DNA from: Ferruginibacter sp.
GTDB lineage: Bacteria; Bacteroidota; Bacteroidia; Chitinophagales; Chitinophagaceae
Assembly (NCBI GenBank): GCA_025963635.1
Contig: JAOQAK010000055.1
Span: 62,001 to 126,000 of the forward strand
Reading direction: 5' to 3'
DNA length: 64,000 nucleotides
Every line of letters begins with the position of its first letter. Position 1 is the stretch's first letter. The notes beneath the pieces were generated by a model that saw only the letters and a program-made list of their open reading frames with translations, did no database searches and had not been told where the DNA came from. Below are positions 54,039-64,000 of the stretch, in pieces. Made by a program: the position numbers and the translations under genes.

Positions 54039-57000
54039 TCATTTCACAATCACTTTTATCCTTGTTTCTTTTTTGTCCGGGGCAGTTATTATCAATTGGT
54101 AAGTGCCGGAAGCTAATCTGTATCCCGGCTGAATTCTTTCAGTTGAAGTGCCCGGTGCGTGATTGATAGATTGATTCCATATTACCTGGCCCACACCGTT
54201 GATCAATCGTGCTTTGTAAATGCCCGCTGCCATGTTTTTGAACTCGGTAACTATTAGGCCGTCCTCTACCGGGTTAGGATATATTCTGATCCCAGCAGTA
54301 ATATTTCCCATTTTCACCACTACAATATCGCTGTATTTGAAACTACCATCGGCACTGATAACTTTAATACGATAGAAATTATTATTTTTTTGCGGGTTTA
54401 CATCCAACCAATTATACTGGATAATACCGCTGCTGCCGGTCCCATTGGACGCCGTGCTACTTATTTTTGCAAAGTTTACCCCGTCCGTACTCCTCTCTAC
54501 TTCATAGCTGCTGATGTTTATTTCATTTTCTACGGTCCATTCTACGGTGATATTGCCGGTTTGCTGATAGGCCCTAACGCTTTTAATGGTTACCGGCAAT
54601 GGCCCTGAACCACCCTGTTTGAACACAACCCTGAACCTGTCTGAAGCTACACTCGCTACATCGCCATTGATGTCAAAATCATAGAATGTACTGGCGGCGA
54701 TATTCAAGGGGGTTCTTAAACCGGTATAGCTGTCTTCAAGGAACGCTGTAAGCAAAGGATCAAAGTCGGACGATGCAAATTCAAAACGATACCTGCGCTG
54801 GGTTGTTTTCGTGAGTTGTAGGAACAATGTATCGTCAGAGATGATAGTGGGTCTTCTCTCAATGGCTAATGAAATTTTATTTCTTAGAAAGGAAACTGTT
54901 TCATTTATATTAGTAAACTTCAATGCGTCTTCCAAGCCAACTCCTGCATCTGCCTTGTCATAAAATTCAGCAAGCGTTCCGTCTAGTAAACCTACATTAG
55001 GTGCAACAAGGGTAATCCTGAAAGATGACGTTGCCTGGTTTCCAGGCAATGGACGGAAAACACCAAGATTGTTTTTAGCATCCTTGTCACTTTCGTCAAA
55101 TCTGACAGAAGAAGGCACGGTAAGGACATCAGTCTCTACAAAGATTGCCTGGCTCGACTGTATGATACTATCCTGGCCACCAGGAGGATTTAATACCGAA
55201 TATGAGTAGGTACCTGTGTTGTTATAATCATCTAACAAAACATAAGCTCCTGCGCCGTTTATCCCTCCGATATGTGGATCCCAGGCGTAAAATCTTTTTG
55301 AAACATTGTTCCTCGTTATTTTGGAGAAGTTTACAGGAGAAGCATATGGATTTCCGATCAAAGAAAAAGTACGGGGAATTGCCGGAACCGGGAACGTTTG
55401 TGGACCTGTTTGTAAGTCCCCCTTGCTGCTAATGGTAGTGATATTGGTGTTGGGAAAAATCGTATTGTTCGGATCTCTGTCTCCCCTGACAAAAAGAAAA
55501 TAGCCGATGTTTGCAGCGTTGCTGGTATTGTTGGATAAATTCATTGCCCTTGTGTCTATAACAGGGTCACTATTACTACCGTATTTTAACGAGTAATTAT
55601 TTTGAAAGCTCGGATCTAATCCATTCCCTGTTGGTCCTGTCGGATTCAACCCGGTAACCAACACGCCTCTACCAGCGGTGTAAGTGCCCCCATTTTGCCA
55701 GTTGCTGAGAATACTGCCTGTGTTGGAAACCGGGGCAGTAACCAGGCGCCACGACCGAAGGGCCGGATAAAAGCGTTCTACCGTAACCTTCCCGTTAAAA
55801 CGGTTGCCCAAATTGGCACCACCATTTGTTATGTCAGCCACCCTCGCAGTGCTGTTTACAGTAGACAACAGCACGATATTATTACCGGTGGTAAGGGTGG
55901 CATTGTTTACATTTCCAAAAGCAAGCTCACCCTTTATATTTAAAGGAACTCCCGCACTGGATACTGAAAGGCCATTAGGATTACTTAATATTAGGTCCTT
56001 CATGGTATTGCCAAGAAAGTAACTACCAGCAATGGATTGCGCAGAGGTTCCATTAAAATCAAGGCTACCATTACCAACATCAAAAGTGCCGTTGTTTGTG
56101 ATGGTGCCCGCAATTCTCATGGTTGCGTTGGTTACAGTTAGTACTGCGTTTGTATAAATTAGTAAATCTGTAATAACCGGTATCGTTGCCTGTGTCGTTG
56201 CACTCAAAGTAGGCTGATTTGTCCTTGAGGGTATATGAACTACCTGGCAGGCTGTGGACGGAAGATTTCCGTCTGACCAGTTTGAGGCGGTATTCCAGTT
56301 GTTATCAGTAGTTCCCATCCACACATTGCTGTATTTTAAGGCAATAGGATTTGAATTTTTAGCTCCACAACTGGTTGCACCGGTTAGCACTACCTTATAA
56401 TAATTAGAACTTAAAGCTATTGCTGGCGTGTTCAAATTTAATGTAGTCGAAGTAGTCGTTGAAGTCACCGAGTAAGGAGCAGCGATTGTGAAAGGTGCAT
56501 ATGTGCCGTTAATTCCGGTTGTGCTTAACTGCCACTGATAAGTCAGCGAACTTCCTGTTGCGTTAACTGTGATAGAAGCGTTGCTGCCAACACAAAACGG
56601 TAAAGTCGAGGGTTGAGCTGTAATCTTTACGGAGTCGTTAACATTTACAATTACCGTGGTATTTGTAAGACTACAACCACCTGTTGTAGTTTGAATTGAA
56701 TATGAAATAGAACCAGCTGATGGCGGGGTAACAGTCACTGATGATCCAGTTCCTGAAAAGCCTGGACCACTTACGGAATAAGTAACAGGCTGGTAGGGTC
56801 CAACGACGTTTACCTCATCTATTGCCCATGCGCTGCCCACGCTGCCGCTGGCGTAATTAAATCTTACCTTCACTGTCGGCTGACCTAAATATGAATTAAG
56901 ATCAATTTGCTGTTTTGGATTATTCGTAAAGGGGTTAGTAAGTGCAGTTGAACCAGTAGTATACGACCTTAAAACAGTCCAACTAGTTCCTCCATTTATC

Positions 57001-60000
57001 GAAATCTCCACAGTGCCTATCGTACTATTCAAAAAATTATAACCCTGGTACCATTCAAGTAATAAAGAAGTGCGGCCCACAGTGCTAAAAGAAGGAGTGG
57101 TAAGTATGCTTCCACTTGTTCCGCTAACAATAAAATATGCGTTGATAGCCGAGCTATACGTTTTGCCACCGATATTGTTGCCATTTGACTTGCCCCAAAT
57201 AAACTGACCAGAATTGTTATTATTAGAAGCATCACCATTTCCTCCTGTCCAATTCAGCGGCTTAGGATTGCTGAAATCACCGTCTATTAATGTATCAGCA
57301 GTACTAAATCCTAAGGTCGATAGAGTTGTGGATTGCCCTAAACATATCGTTGCAGGCGTAGCAGTAAAAATTGGTGTAAATGGGGGGTTAACTGCTACAT
57401 ATGCAACACTTGAAAAAACACTAACACAAGCCCCACTTTGAATTAATGCCCTGTAGTAGGTGGTTGTTGCCAATGAAGAGCCAGTTAAAATTGTTGTTAT
57501 ATTAGGTATGTGAGTTATAGTAGTGGTAAAATTAGGATCTGCTGCACTTTGCCATTCCAAAACATTTCCAGTATTTCCGCCTAAGGTAAGATCCGAGAAT
57601 GTAGCATTCTTACATATCACTTGACTTGAAGAAATAGTGCCGCCCACTGGCGCTGGACTTATTGTGATAGTTCCTGAAACGTTCGTTTGTGCACAAGTAC
57701 CGGTAGAAGTAACTGTATAAGTAAAAGGTCCTGAAACGTTTGGTGTTCCGCTTATTGTTACGGTTGTTCCGCTAAGGCTACCGGTAACACCTCCAGGTAA
57801 TCCTGAATAAATGACAGCCGTTGCGCCGCCGCCAAGTGTATAAGTGATTGCCGTGATGGGTGTATTTATGCAAGGCGTTTGTGAAGTAGTGGCTGCTGCA
57901 GAGGTTAAAGTAATTGTTGCATCCGGTTTCACATTAATGGTCCCGCCTAAAGATGTATTTACACAAGGCCCGGTAGTTGTAACTGTATACGCAAAGTTTC
58001 CTAAAACCGTTGGTGTACCGCTTATTGTAACAGTATTTCCACTAACAGTACCGGAAACACCAGTTGGAAAAGCTGAGAAAGTTGCGCCGGTTGCACCACC
58101 GCCCAGCGTGTAAGTTATCGCCGTCATAGCTGTATTGATACAAGGCGCCTGGGAAGTAGTAACTGCCGCAGAAGATAATGTGATTGTCGAGTTCGCATTC
58201 ACATTCATTGTACCGCTGAGAGAATTATTTGTGCAGGGGCCTGCGGTTGTTATCGTGTAACTGAAGTTACCGGAAACAGATGGACTTCCTGAGATAGTAA
58301 ACACCTTTGTGCCTGCATTATATGAGCCGTTGACACCAGCTGGTAACAACCCCGCTGTTATGGATGCACCCGTAGCATTACCGCCAACTGCATAAGTAAT
58401 ATTTAATATAGGAGTACTTATACAATTAATTTGAGCGTCCGTTCCTGCTGCTGACGTTAACGTAATGGTTCCGTTAGGTGTAACATTAACAGTTCTGGTC
58501 ACTGTTATAGGGCTACAATTACCAGTGGCATTAGAAGTTAATGCCAAAGACACACTTCCACTGAAATTTACATCAGGCGTAAAGGTTACTGCTGCCGGAT
58601 TATTTGTTTGATCCGTTGAGCTTAAAGTGCCTAGGCCAGAAACTATTGACCATGCTCCCGTTGTAGCACCACCGCCTATGCTTGCTCCAGTTAAAGCAAA
58701 TGCCACAGGTGTTGCAGATTGACATACATTATCTGGCCCACCTGCTATCACAGTTGATGCAAGCGTTACATCTATAACTCTTTCAGAGGTTACCGCACCA
58801 CATCCGCCTGAAGCATCGGAAGTAAGCGTCAACTTTACTGTACCAAAAAAATTGTTATCTGGTTTGAAAGTGACTGCCGATGGATTAGCTGTTGGTGCAG
58901 TACTGCTAAGTGTTCCTGTACCATCAGTAATGGACCATGCTGCTGTACCTGCACCACCGCTAATACTGGCTCCGGTTAATGGAAATGCAGTAGCTGCTGC
59001 AGATTGGCAAATTGAATTTTGACTACCTGCATTTACTACAGGAGTTGCCGTAACAGTGATTGTTCTATCTGCAGTAGTAACACCACAGATACCAAACGCA
59101 TTGGTGGTAAGGCGCAAGGTGACTGTACCGCTAAAATTTGCCGCAGGCGTATAAGTAACGCTAGCTGGATCTGAAACCTGAGTATCGTCGCTCAGCAATC
59201 CTCCACCAGTTATAATTGACCATGCGCCTGTTGATGCACTGCCACCAACAGAAGCGCCGACTAATGTGATAGGAGAAGGAGACGCATTTTGACACACCGG
59301 AATTGTGCTACCGGGAATTGCAATTGGCTTTTCGGTAATATTTATAGTTCTGAATGCAGTTGCTGCACCACAAGTACCAAGTGAGTTTGTGGCTAGTTTC
59401 AAAGTAATAATTCCATAAAAATTTGCGGCCGGAGTATACTTAACATTCTGTGGATTATTGCCAGCCCCCTGTGAACTAAGAGATCCACTTCCTCCATTTT
59501 CAATAGACCATAATGCAGAAGTTGCTCCACCGCTGTAAGACGCTCCACTTAATGTTATATCAATAGGAGATGAAGATTGACAGGCTTCCAAATCGGTACC
59601 CGCTGTAACTGCCGGATCTGCATTAACACTTACTGTCACTGCAGTTGCATTAGTGCATCCCGCTGCATTAGCCTGTGTTGTAAAGGTTATTACTGTTGAA
59701 CCAATTGACAAAGCCGAAACTTCACCTGTAATATTATCTATTGTTGCAACCGCAGTATTGCTGCTGCTCCATGTTCCATTAGCGGTGGGATCGTCGAGGT
59801 CCGAAATAGTTCCAACACAAAGCGCTGTTTGTCCTGTGATTGCCTCTACAATCGGAAGGACTTTTACTGTTATAGTCTTTGTAGAATTATTAGTACAGCC
59901 ATTACTTAGGGCAGTTGTATAAGTAATTATGGTAGATCCGTTCATTAAACCAGTTACTATGCCGTTATTATCTACAGAGGCAACAGACGGTTCAGAAGAT

Positions 60001-62420
60001 GTCCAAATTCCACCAGTTGTATTTACATCCAGGTCAATGGTGGCATCAACGCAAACTTCGTCCGGGCCAGAAAAAATCGCTGCTGCTGGCAATGCATTTA
60101 TTGTGAAAGATGCAGTATTGCCTGAATTAATAGGTGTTGGACAGCCACCGCTGAGAGAGACTTCCGTAATGGTAATATTTGTTATACCAGCATTAAAAGC
60201 CTCTGCTGTAAAAGTGCCGCTATTACCGTTGAACACCAAGGTCGAAGTAGTAGCTGTCGAGGTATTAGCACCGCTTAAATCATATTTAATCACATAGGTG
60301 CCATCACCTATAGAGGTAGAATTAACTGTAATTACAGCGCCTAACCCTGCGCAACCATTAGCAGCCGCAATACTGAAATTGGTTACATTAGGTGATAAGG
60401 TTACACGTACTATAAACGGTTTAGAAGAACTCTGGCAACCATTTGCATTTTTTACAGTAAGCGTTCCTCCATAAGTATTGGTCGGAGCGTTTGCGGGTAC
60501 TGTAAGAGTGATGGGGGTTGACGGTAAATTCACATCTGCGACGTTTATAAATCCTGCAGTTATTGCCGCAGCACTCCAGGTAACAGTGTAAGTAATAGGA
60601 GAATTATTTGTATTGGTATATTCAAGTTCACTCACTTGTGAAGATGTGCTAGAACATAGACTTGAAGCTTCCGGGGCGATAGTGATATCAGGCAATGGAT
60701 TATTTGTTACAACTTTGGCCAAAGACGTAGCCGTACAACCTGATGCATTAGTAATACGCACTACATAAGATCCACTTGAACTGGCAGTGAAATTTCGTCC
60801 CGTAGCGCCGGTTATAATTCCGTTATCGTCATACCACTGATAAGTTGTGGCAAGGTCAGAAGTAAGTGTAACACTGCCACCCAAACAAAATGTTGTAGGG
60901 CCACTAGTAGTGATGACCGGACTAGGTGGTAAAGGATTTACAATTACCGCGGTGCCTAGGGAAGCCGCCGATGAACAACCTGATGCATTTTTAACGATTA
61001 CCGTATAAGTACCACTTGTTGTTGGTAAATATGTTTGGCTAATTTCACCCGTTATAATAACCCCACCTTTATACCACTGGTAAGATGCTGCTGGAGAAGA
61101 TGTAAGTGTTAAACTTCCGTCAGCGCAAAAAGTTGTTGGACCGCTTGCTGAAATTGATGGTGTGGCTGGTAAGGCATTTACAACTACGGTTCTTACTGAA
61201 GACGAAGTTGACACACAAGATCCTGATTTTCCTTCTACGGTATAATCTCCACTTGCATTAGCTGTATATGTTTGGTTTGTTGCGCCGCCGATAACAGCTC
61301 CATCTTTATACCATTGATATGAAATAGCACCGGAAGCTGTAGCTGTAAGAATAACACTACCACCACTACAAAAAACCGTTGGACCGCCGGCTGAAATCGT
61401 AGGCTGAGTCACGCTACTAACAGTAAAAGTTGACGTGTTAGAAGCCCCTATTGAACTGCTATAAAAGCCAGCAGCCAAATTTGTAATTGTAATAGTTGTC
61501 GCTCCCCCGTTGGGAAGAACTGCTGTTGTGAAAGTACCTGTTCCTTGAGTTGAAACAGTCATAGCAGCAGTATTTCCTGTGGCAGTATTCGCCCCACTTA
61601 GATTATAAGTAACCGTGTAACTGCCTGTTGGTAACAGCGAAGTCGTTGAATTACTGATAGTAACCGACGTTGCTGAACCTGAACACACAGGGCTTATTGA
61701 AGTAGTACTTGTTAAAGAATAGTAAGAAATTTTTACCTGACCAGCTGCGCCAGCTCCCAAAGCTCCACCAACACCTTGTCTCGAGCCTCCACTTCCGCCA
61801 CCACCTGGAGTATTTCCTGTTCCACCATTGTTGCCACTTGATACACCATTTGCACCTGCCCCCCCTCCTACAGGAGCTACTCCCCCGGTACTTCCAGATG
61901 CATTATTGCCATTAGCCGAATTTCCTGCAGAAGATCCGCCTCCGCCTGAATTCGTTGCTATAGTACCACCGTTACCACCACTATAAGTTTGATCACCAAC
62001 GCTTGAAGCTGCTGATCCTCCTGCTGCTCCGGTTGTTGCAGCTCCTACTACACTAAGTCCTCCCTTTGCCGAAACTGTTGCAGTCGAGCCAAACCAAGAA
62101 TCTCCGGCGGCTCCACCAACGGTGAAATTATAAGCGGTACTTGGTGTAACTGTCACAACTTTCCTTGCATATGCGCCGCCGCCGCCGCCCCCAGTTTTTG
62201 TACCATTATTTCCTGTTGAACCTCCGTTGCCACCGCCACCCCAACATTCTACAGTAATTTTAGTTACTCCGGGTGGTACGGTATAAGTGGAAGCACCAGC
62301 AGTACTAAATGTTGTTTGTGTTTGCCCGAAGATTTCATTGCTTATTAATAAGCTATAGAAAAAGCTTAATGTAAGAAGCAGAGATTTGCAATTTAAATCG
62401 GCCAAGTAAATTTTGATCAT
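54039..62420 (-). CDS. Giant Ig-repeat T9SS surface protein
   Basis: A 2793-residue secreted adhesin-like protein. In order: signal peptide (1-33, cleaved near IFGQ), a Gly-rich domain with GGGGGGAYARK (about 35-235), three Ig-like repeats with SYQWYKDG / QTYTANASGDYTV patterns (about 335-580), two Big_2-like segments (VASVDNNGIVTGL, VATIDNITGEVSAL; about 790-930), four 110-residue repeats with GAWSI and YTPAANFSGTVTL (about 935-1315), three 85-residue repeats with ITYTLGGGAT and VTISGTP (about 1315-1590), a jelly-roll/MAM-like domain (about 1707-1880), a beta-helix-like region with SNWSDGNLPS (about 2045 on), and the type A sorting tail from RIYPNPVEDG (about 2712) to KVIVK. The tail directs export by the type IX system and surface attachment. 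Strong intrinsic terminator downstream. Confidence 0.93.
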   Translation of the reverse strand: MIKIYLADLNCKSLLLTLSFFYSLLISNEIFGQTQTTFSTAGASTYTVPPGVTKITVECWGGGGNGGSTGNNGTKTGGGGGGAYARKVVTVTPSTAYNFTVGGAAGDSWFGSTATVSAKGGLSVVGAATTGAAGGSAASSVGDQTYSGGNGGTIATNSGGGGSSAGNSANGNNASGSTGGVAPVGGGAGANGVSSGNNGGTGNTPGGGGSGGSRQGVGGALGAGAAGQVKISYYSLTSTTSISPVCSGSATSVTISNSTTSLLPTGSYTVTYNLSGANTATGNTAAMTVSTQGTGTFTTAVLPNGGATTITITNLAAGFYSSSIGASNTSTFTVSSVTQPTISAGGPTVFCSGGSVILTATASGAISYQWYKDGAVIGGATNQTYTANASGDYTVEGKSGSCVSTSSSVRTVVVNALPATPSISASGPTTFCADGSLTLTSSPAASYQWYKGGVIITGEISQTYLPTTSGTYTVIVKNASGCSSAASLGTAVIVNPLPPSPVITTSGPTTFCLGGSVTLTSDLATTYQWYDDNGIITGATGRNFTASSSGSYVVRITNASGCTATSLAKVVTNNPLPDITIAPEASSLCSSTSSQVSELEYTNTNNSPITYTVTWSAAAITAGFINVADVNLPSTPITLTVPANAPTNTYGGTLTVKNANGCQSSSKPFIVRVTLSPNVTNFSIAAANGCAGLGAVITVNSTSIGDGTYVIKYDLSGANTSTATTSTLVFNGNSGTFTAEAFNAGITNITITEVSLSGGCPTPINSGNTASFTINALPAAAIFSGPDEVCVDATIDLDVNTTGGIWTSSEPSVASVDNNGIVTGLMNGSTIITYTTALSNGCTNNSTKTITVKVLPIVEAITGQTALCVGTISDLDDPTANGTWSSSNTAVATIDNITGEVSALSIGSTVITFTTQANAAGCTNATAVTVSVNADPAVTAGTDLEACQSSSPIDITLSGASYSGGATSALWSIENGGSGSLSSQGAGNNPQNVKYTPAANFYGIITLKLATNSLGTCGAATAFRTINITEKPIAIPGSTIPVCQNASPSPITLVGASVGGSASTGAWSIITGGGLLSDDTQVSDPASVTYTPAANFSGTVTLRLTTNAFGICGVTTADRTITVTATPVVNAGSQNSICQSAAATAFPLTGASISGGAGTAAWSITDGTGTLSSTAPTANPSAVTFKPDNNFFGTVKLTLTSDASGGCGAVTSERVIDVTLASTVIAGGPDNVCQSATPVAFALTGASIGGGATTGAWSIVSGLGTLSSTDQTNNPAAVTFTPDVNFSGSVSLALTSNATGNCSPITVTRTVNVTPNGTITLTSAAGTDAQINCISTPILNITYAVGGNATGASITAGLLPAGVNGSYNAGTKVFTISGSPSVSGNFSYTITTAGPCTNNSLSGTMNVNANSTITLSSAAVTTSQAPCINTAMTAITYTLGGGATGATFSAFPTGVSGTVSGNTVTISGTPTVLGNFAYTVTTTGPCVNTSLGGTINVKPDATITLTSAAATTSQTPCINTPITAITYTLGGGATAVIYSGLPGGVTGSLSGTTVTISGTPNVSGPFTYTVTSTGTCAQTNVSGTITISPAPVGGTISSSQVICKNATFSDLTLGGNTGNVLEWQSAADPNFTTTITHIPNITTILTGSSLATTTYYRALIQSGACVSVFSSVAYVAVNPPFTPIFTATPATICLGQSTTLSTLGFSTADTLIDGDFSNPKPLNWTGGNGDASNNNNSGQFIWGKSNGNNIGGKTYSSAINAYFIVSGTSGSILTTPSFSTVGRTSLLLEWYQGYNFLNSTIGTVEISINGGTSWTVLRSYTTGSTALTNPFTNNPKQQIDLNSYLGQPTVKVRFNYASGSVGSAWAIDEVNVVGPYQPVTYSVSGPGFSGTGSSVTVTPPSAGSISYSIQTTTGGCSLTNTTVIVNVNDSVKITAQPSTLPFCVGSNASITVNATGSSLTYQWQLSTTGINGTYAPFTIAAPYSVTSTTTSTTLNLNTPAIALSSNYYKVVLTGATSCGAKNSNPIALKYSNVWMGTTDNNWNTASNWSDGNLPSTACQVVHIPSRTNQPTLSATTQATIPVITDLLIYTNAVLTVTNATMRIAGTITNNGTFDVGNGSLDFNGTSAQSIAGSYFLGNTMKDLILSNPNGLSVSSAGVPLNIKGELAFGNVNNATLTTGNNIVLLSTVNSTARVADITNGGANLGNRFNGKVTVERFYPALRSWRLVTAPVSNTGSILSNWQNGGTYTAGRGVLVTGLNPTGPTGNGLDPSFQNNYSLKYGSNSDPVIDTRAMNLSNNTSNAANIGYFLFVRGDRDPNNTIFPNTNITTISSKGDLQTGPQTFPVPAIPRTFSLIGNPYASPVNFSKITRNNVSKRFYAWDPHIGGINGAGAYVLLDDYNNTGTYSYSVLNPPGGQDSIIQSSQAIFVETDVLTVPSSVRFDESDKDAKNNLGVFRPLPGNQATSSFRITLVAPNVGLLDGTLAEFYDKADAGVGLEDALKFTNINETVSFLRNKISLAIERRPTIISDDTLFLQLTKTTQRRYRFEFASSDFDPLLTAFLEDSYTGLRTPLNIAASTFYDFDINGDVASVASDRFRVVFKQGGSGPLPVTIKSVRAYQQTGNITVEWTVENEINISSYEVERSTDGVNFAKISSTASNGTGSSGIIQYNWLDVNPQKNNNFYRIKVISADGSFKYSDIVVVKMGNITAGIRIYPNPVEDGLIVTEFKNMAAGIYKARLINGVGQVIWNQSINHAPGTSTERIQPGYRLASGTYQLIITAPDKKETRIKVIVK

Positions 62421-63108
62421 AAAAATGTTTTAAAACGTGGGGTAATAGCACGGTTTTTATTTATTATGATTTAGAGGAATAGGGGTTAAGAAATGAAGAA
62501 GCTGTCATTTAACCTTTGCTGCAAGAAAAAGAAAACAACATCCTTTCAAAACTTAAAAATGATTTTTTGTGGGATATTAAACAACCGTAAATCTTTATGG
62601 CACAGCGCAATCAATTAAAAATTACGCATGTCAATAAACGTGCAATGGTTGGATTAATTATAAGAAATTGAAGTTGAGAGGTAACTAAATCTTACACTAA
62701 TTAAAGAAGGATCGTTCTTTCGAGTGGTTAAAAAATAGCCCGGGAAGGTCATCGGTAGTATTGGAGTCTTTGGATGGATCAAAAACAAAAATATAGCAAA
62801 TAACCTCGTCTACAAATTATTTTGATTGATTTCTTTTCAGATAAAGATGTGGCCCGGATAATTAAATCGCAAGCTATTTGATGGCTATGATTCTGCGCCC
62901 TGCACTCCTCGCAATTCCTCATTTATAAAGATCTTGTTCAAATAAAATCAGCGATTTTCCTTTGAATGGAGGTAATAAAAGTCTCTACAGCATTTAACGG
63001 TTAAAGAGCATTGCAGATATCCCTGCAAATTAATTTAAACTAAAAAAAGAGTAGCAACAAACTTAATGACTGATTTGGAACATCTGTTCTTTATCGTATG
63101 AACAACTG
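62421..63108. other. Intergenic region upstream of the giant adhesin
   Basis: About 690 bp, AT-rich. Minus-strand matches to TAnnTTTG occur at 62793-62786 (TATTTTTG) and 63065-63058 (TAAGTTTG), but they are far from the adhesin start and have no clear partner elements. No gene seen. Confidence 0.5.
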
Positions 63109-63910
63109 CTATCTCACTATTACTTTAGTCACAATGATCTCTTTACCGGGTGTGGTAACTTTTAATTTGGTAAGTCCCGGGCGCCATCTTATTGGCCGGC
63201 TCAATGTATTCCCTTGAAGCACCCGGAGCGTGGAGGAGTGTTTTACTAAGCATGGTTTGACCTGCACTATTGACCAGGTTTATATTGTAAACCCCTGCCA
63301 GCATGTTTTTAAATTCTGCACCGACGATACCGTTTTCAACGGGGTTCGGAAATATCCTGATGCCGGAAGCCATCTCCCCCATTTTTAGCACTACAAAACT
63401 GCTATACTCAACACTTCCATCTAAACTTACATTGCGAATGCCGTAAAAATTATTTCCGCCTACGGGGTTTGCATCCACCCACCTGTAGACAGTACTATTT
63501 CGGTTTGCACAAATTGCAGCAGCAGTATTCGCCTTCATGAAATTTATGCCGTCTGTATTTTTTTCTACCTCTTAACGATTGATATTTATTTCGTTTTCAA
63601 CCGTCCATTCTACTGCTACATTTTCTGACTACTTGTACGCTTTTACGTTTTTATAGGTTACTGGCAAGGGGCCGGACCCTTGCTTAAATACAATCCTGAA
63701 CCTGCCTGCTGCGGCACTGCGGGCATCTCCATTGATCACAAAATCAAAAACAGAGGTTGCATTTACATTCACGGGGCTTTTCAAATTTGTATAGCTGTCT
63801 TCAAGCCATGCTGTCAATAATGGATCTAAACCAAGTGGCTTAAAATTCCCAGCGGTAACTGCGTGGGGTTGCCCTTGAAAGCTGAACAAATAAAGTGTCG
63901 TCTATTATAT
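63109..63910 (-). pseudogene. Decayed C-terminal fragment of a paralogous T9SS adhesin
   Basis: Translates to a sequence matching the last 270 residues of the intact adhesin: DPLLTAWLEDSYTNLKSPVN, VFKQGSGPLPVTYKNVKAY, VEWTVENEINI, RIFPNPVENG and GTYQ. It is broken by a frameshift near 63840, an in-frame TAG at 63631-63629, an in-frame TAA at 63574-63572, and a frameshift near 63165 after which the other frame reads KVTTPGKEIIVTKVIVR and then stops at 63109. Upstream of about 63910 homology ends, so the N-terminal part is lost or outside the window. It is a relic of a duplication of the neighbouring adhesin. Confidence 0.85.
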
Positions 63911-64000
63911 TCAACAAATAATAACATTGACAAGATGTTGCATAAGGCTGCAGACTACCTGCATGTAAACGATGACAAAAGTAGAAATGGATAAAAAATA

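Noticed and set aside
54039-62420. Long plus-strand open frames inside the adhesin region (for example 57844-58113 and 59929-60297)
   Set aside because: They are antisense to a single 8.4-kb frame with clear domains; their Val/Pro/Thr-rich content follows from the repeat composition of the real gene.

Overview
The window looks like chromosomal DNA from a Bacteroidota bacterium, most likely of the Chitinophagaceae type. Evidence from the sequence: a giant surface protein ending in a type IX secretion (T9SS) type A sorting tail, a second decayed copy of such a tail, a WGxxGxxG C-terminal tail protein, AT-rich intergenic DNA with few Shine-Dalgarno sites, and a CheB-CheR-PAS-kinase fusion. I saw no tRNA, rRNA, CRISPR array or transposase. 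Genus-level placement is inference.

Layout. (1) 1-6.1 kb: the end of a PAS sensor kinase, a LacI-type regulator convergent with a sugar-porter MFS transporter, two low-complexity exported proteins and a DUF1003 membrane protein. (2) 6.5-15.4 kb: a compact plus-strand run for making and transferring sugars (two NAD-dependent sugar epimerases, a zinc alcohol dehydrogenase, a Gfo/Idh/MocA oxidoreductase, a GT4 and three tandem CgeB-like glycosyltransferases with 4-bp overlaps), closed by a strong bidirectional hairpin. (3) 15.4-24 kb: small minus-strand genes with a histidine phosphatase, an intergenic pair of 77-79-bp repeats, a polysaccharide pyruvyl transferase/FrhB-like pair, a DinB-like protein, then a minus-strand trio (methyltransferase, a glycoside-hydrolase-fold protein whose barrel looks circularly permuted, a GT9-like protein) and an MBL-fold hydrolase. 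(4) 24.3-30 kb: small unknowns, a GH1-RmlD fusion and a second GH1-like protein. (5) 30-34.2 kb: the CheB-CheR-PAS-histidine kinase fusion. (6) 34.7-53.7 kb: a second surface-polysaccharide locus with a Wzm/Wzt ABC exporter, a double GT2 protein, methyltransferases, a methyltransferase-GT2 fusion, an LTA-synthase-like phosphotransferase/sulfatase, acyltransferases, an epimerase and three more glycosyltransferases. (7) 53.9-64 kb: a 2793-residue Ig-repeat T9SS adhesin with its own terminator, and a broken fragment of a paralogue.

How the parts fit (inference): regions 2-4 look like one scattered pathway that builds an unusual glycan or glycoconjugate from modified sugars, with hydrolase-fold proteins probably acting in synthesis or remodelling. 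Region 6 looks like an ABC-exported polysaccharide (O-antigen or capsule type) whose chains carry methyl, acyl and perhaps phospho-alcohol groups. The strongest candidate for something undescribed is the 6.5-29 kb glycan system, especially the permuted glycosidase at 21380-22264 and the GH1-RmlD fusion at 25560-27719.
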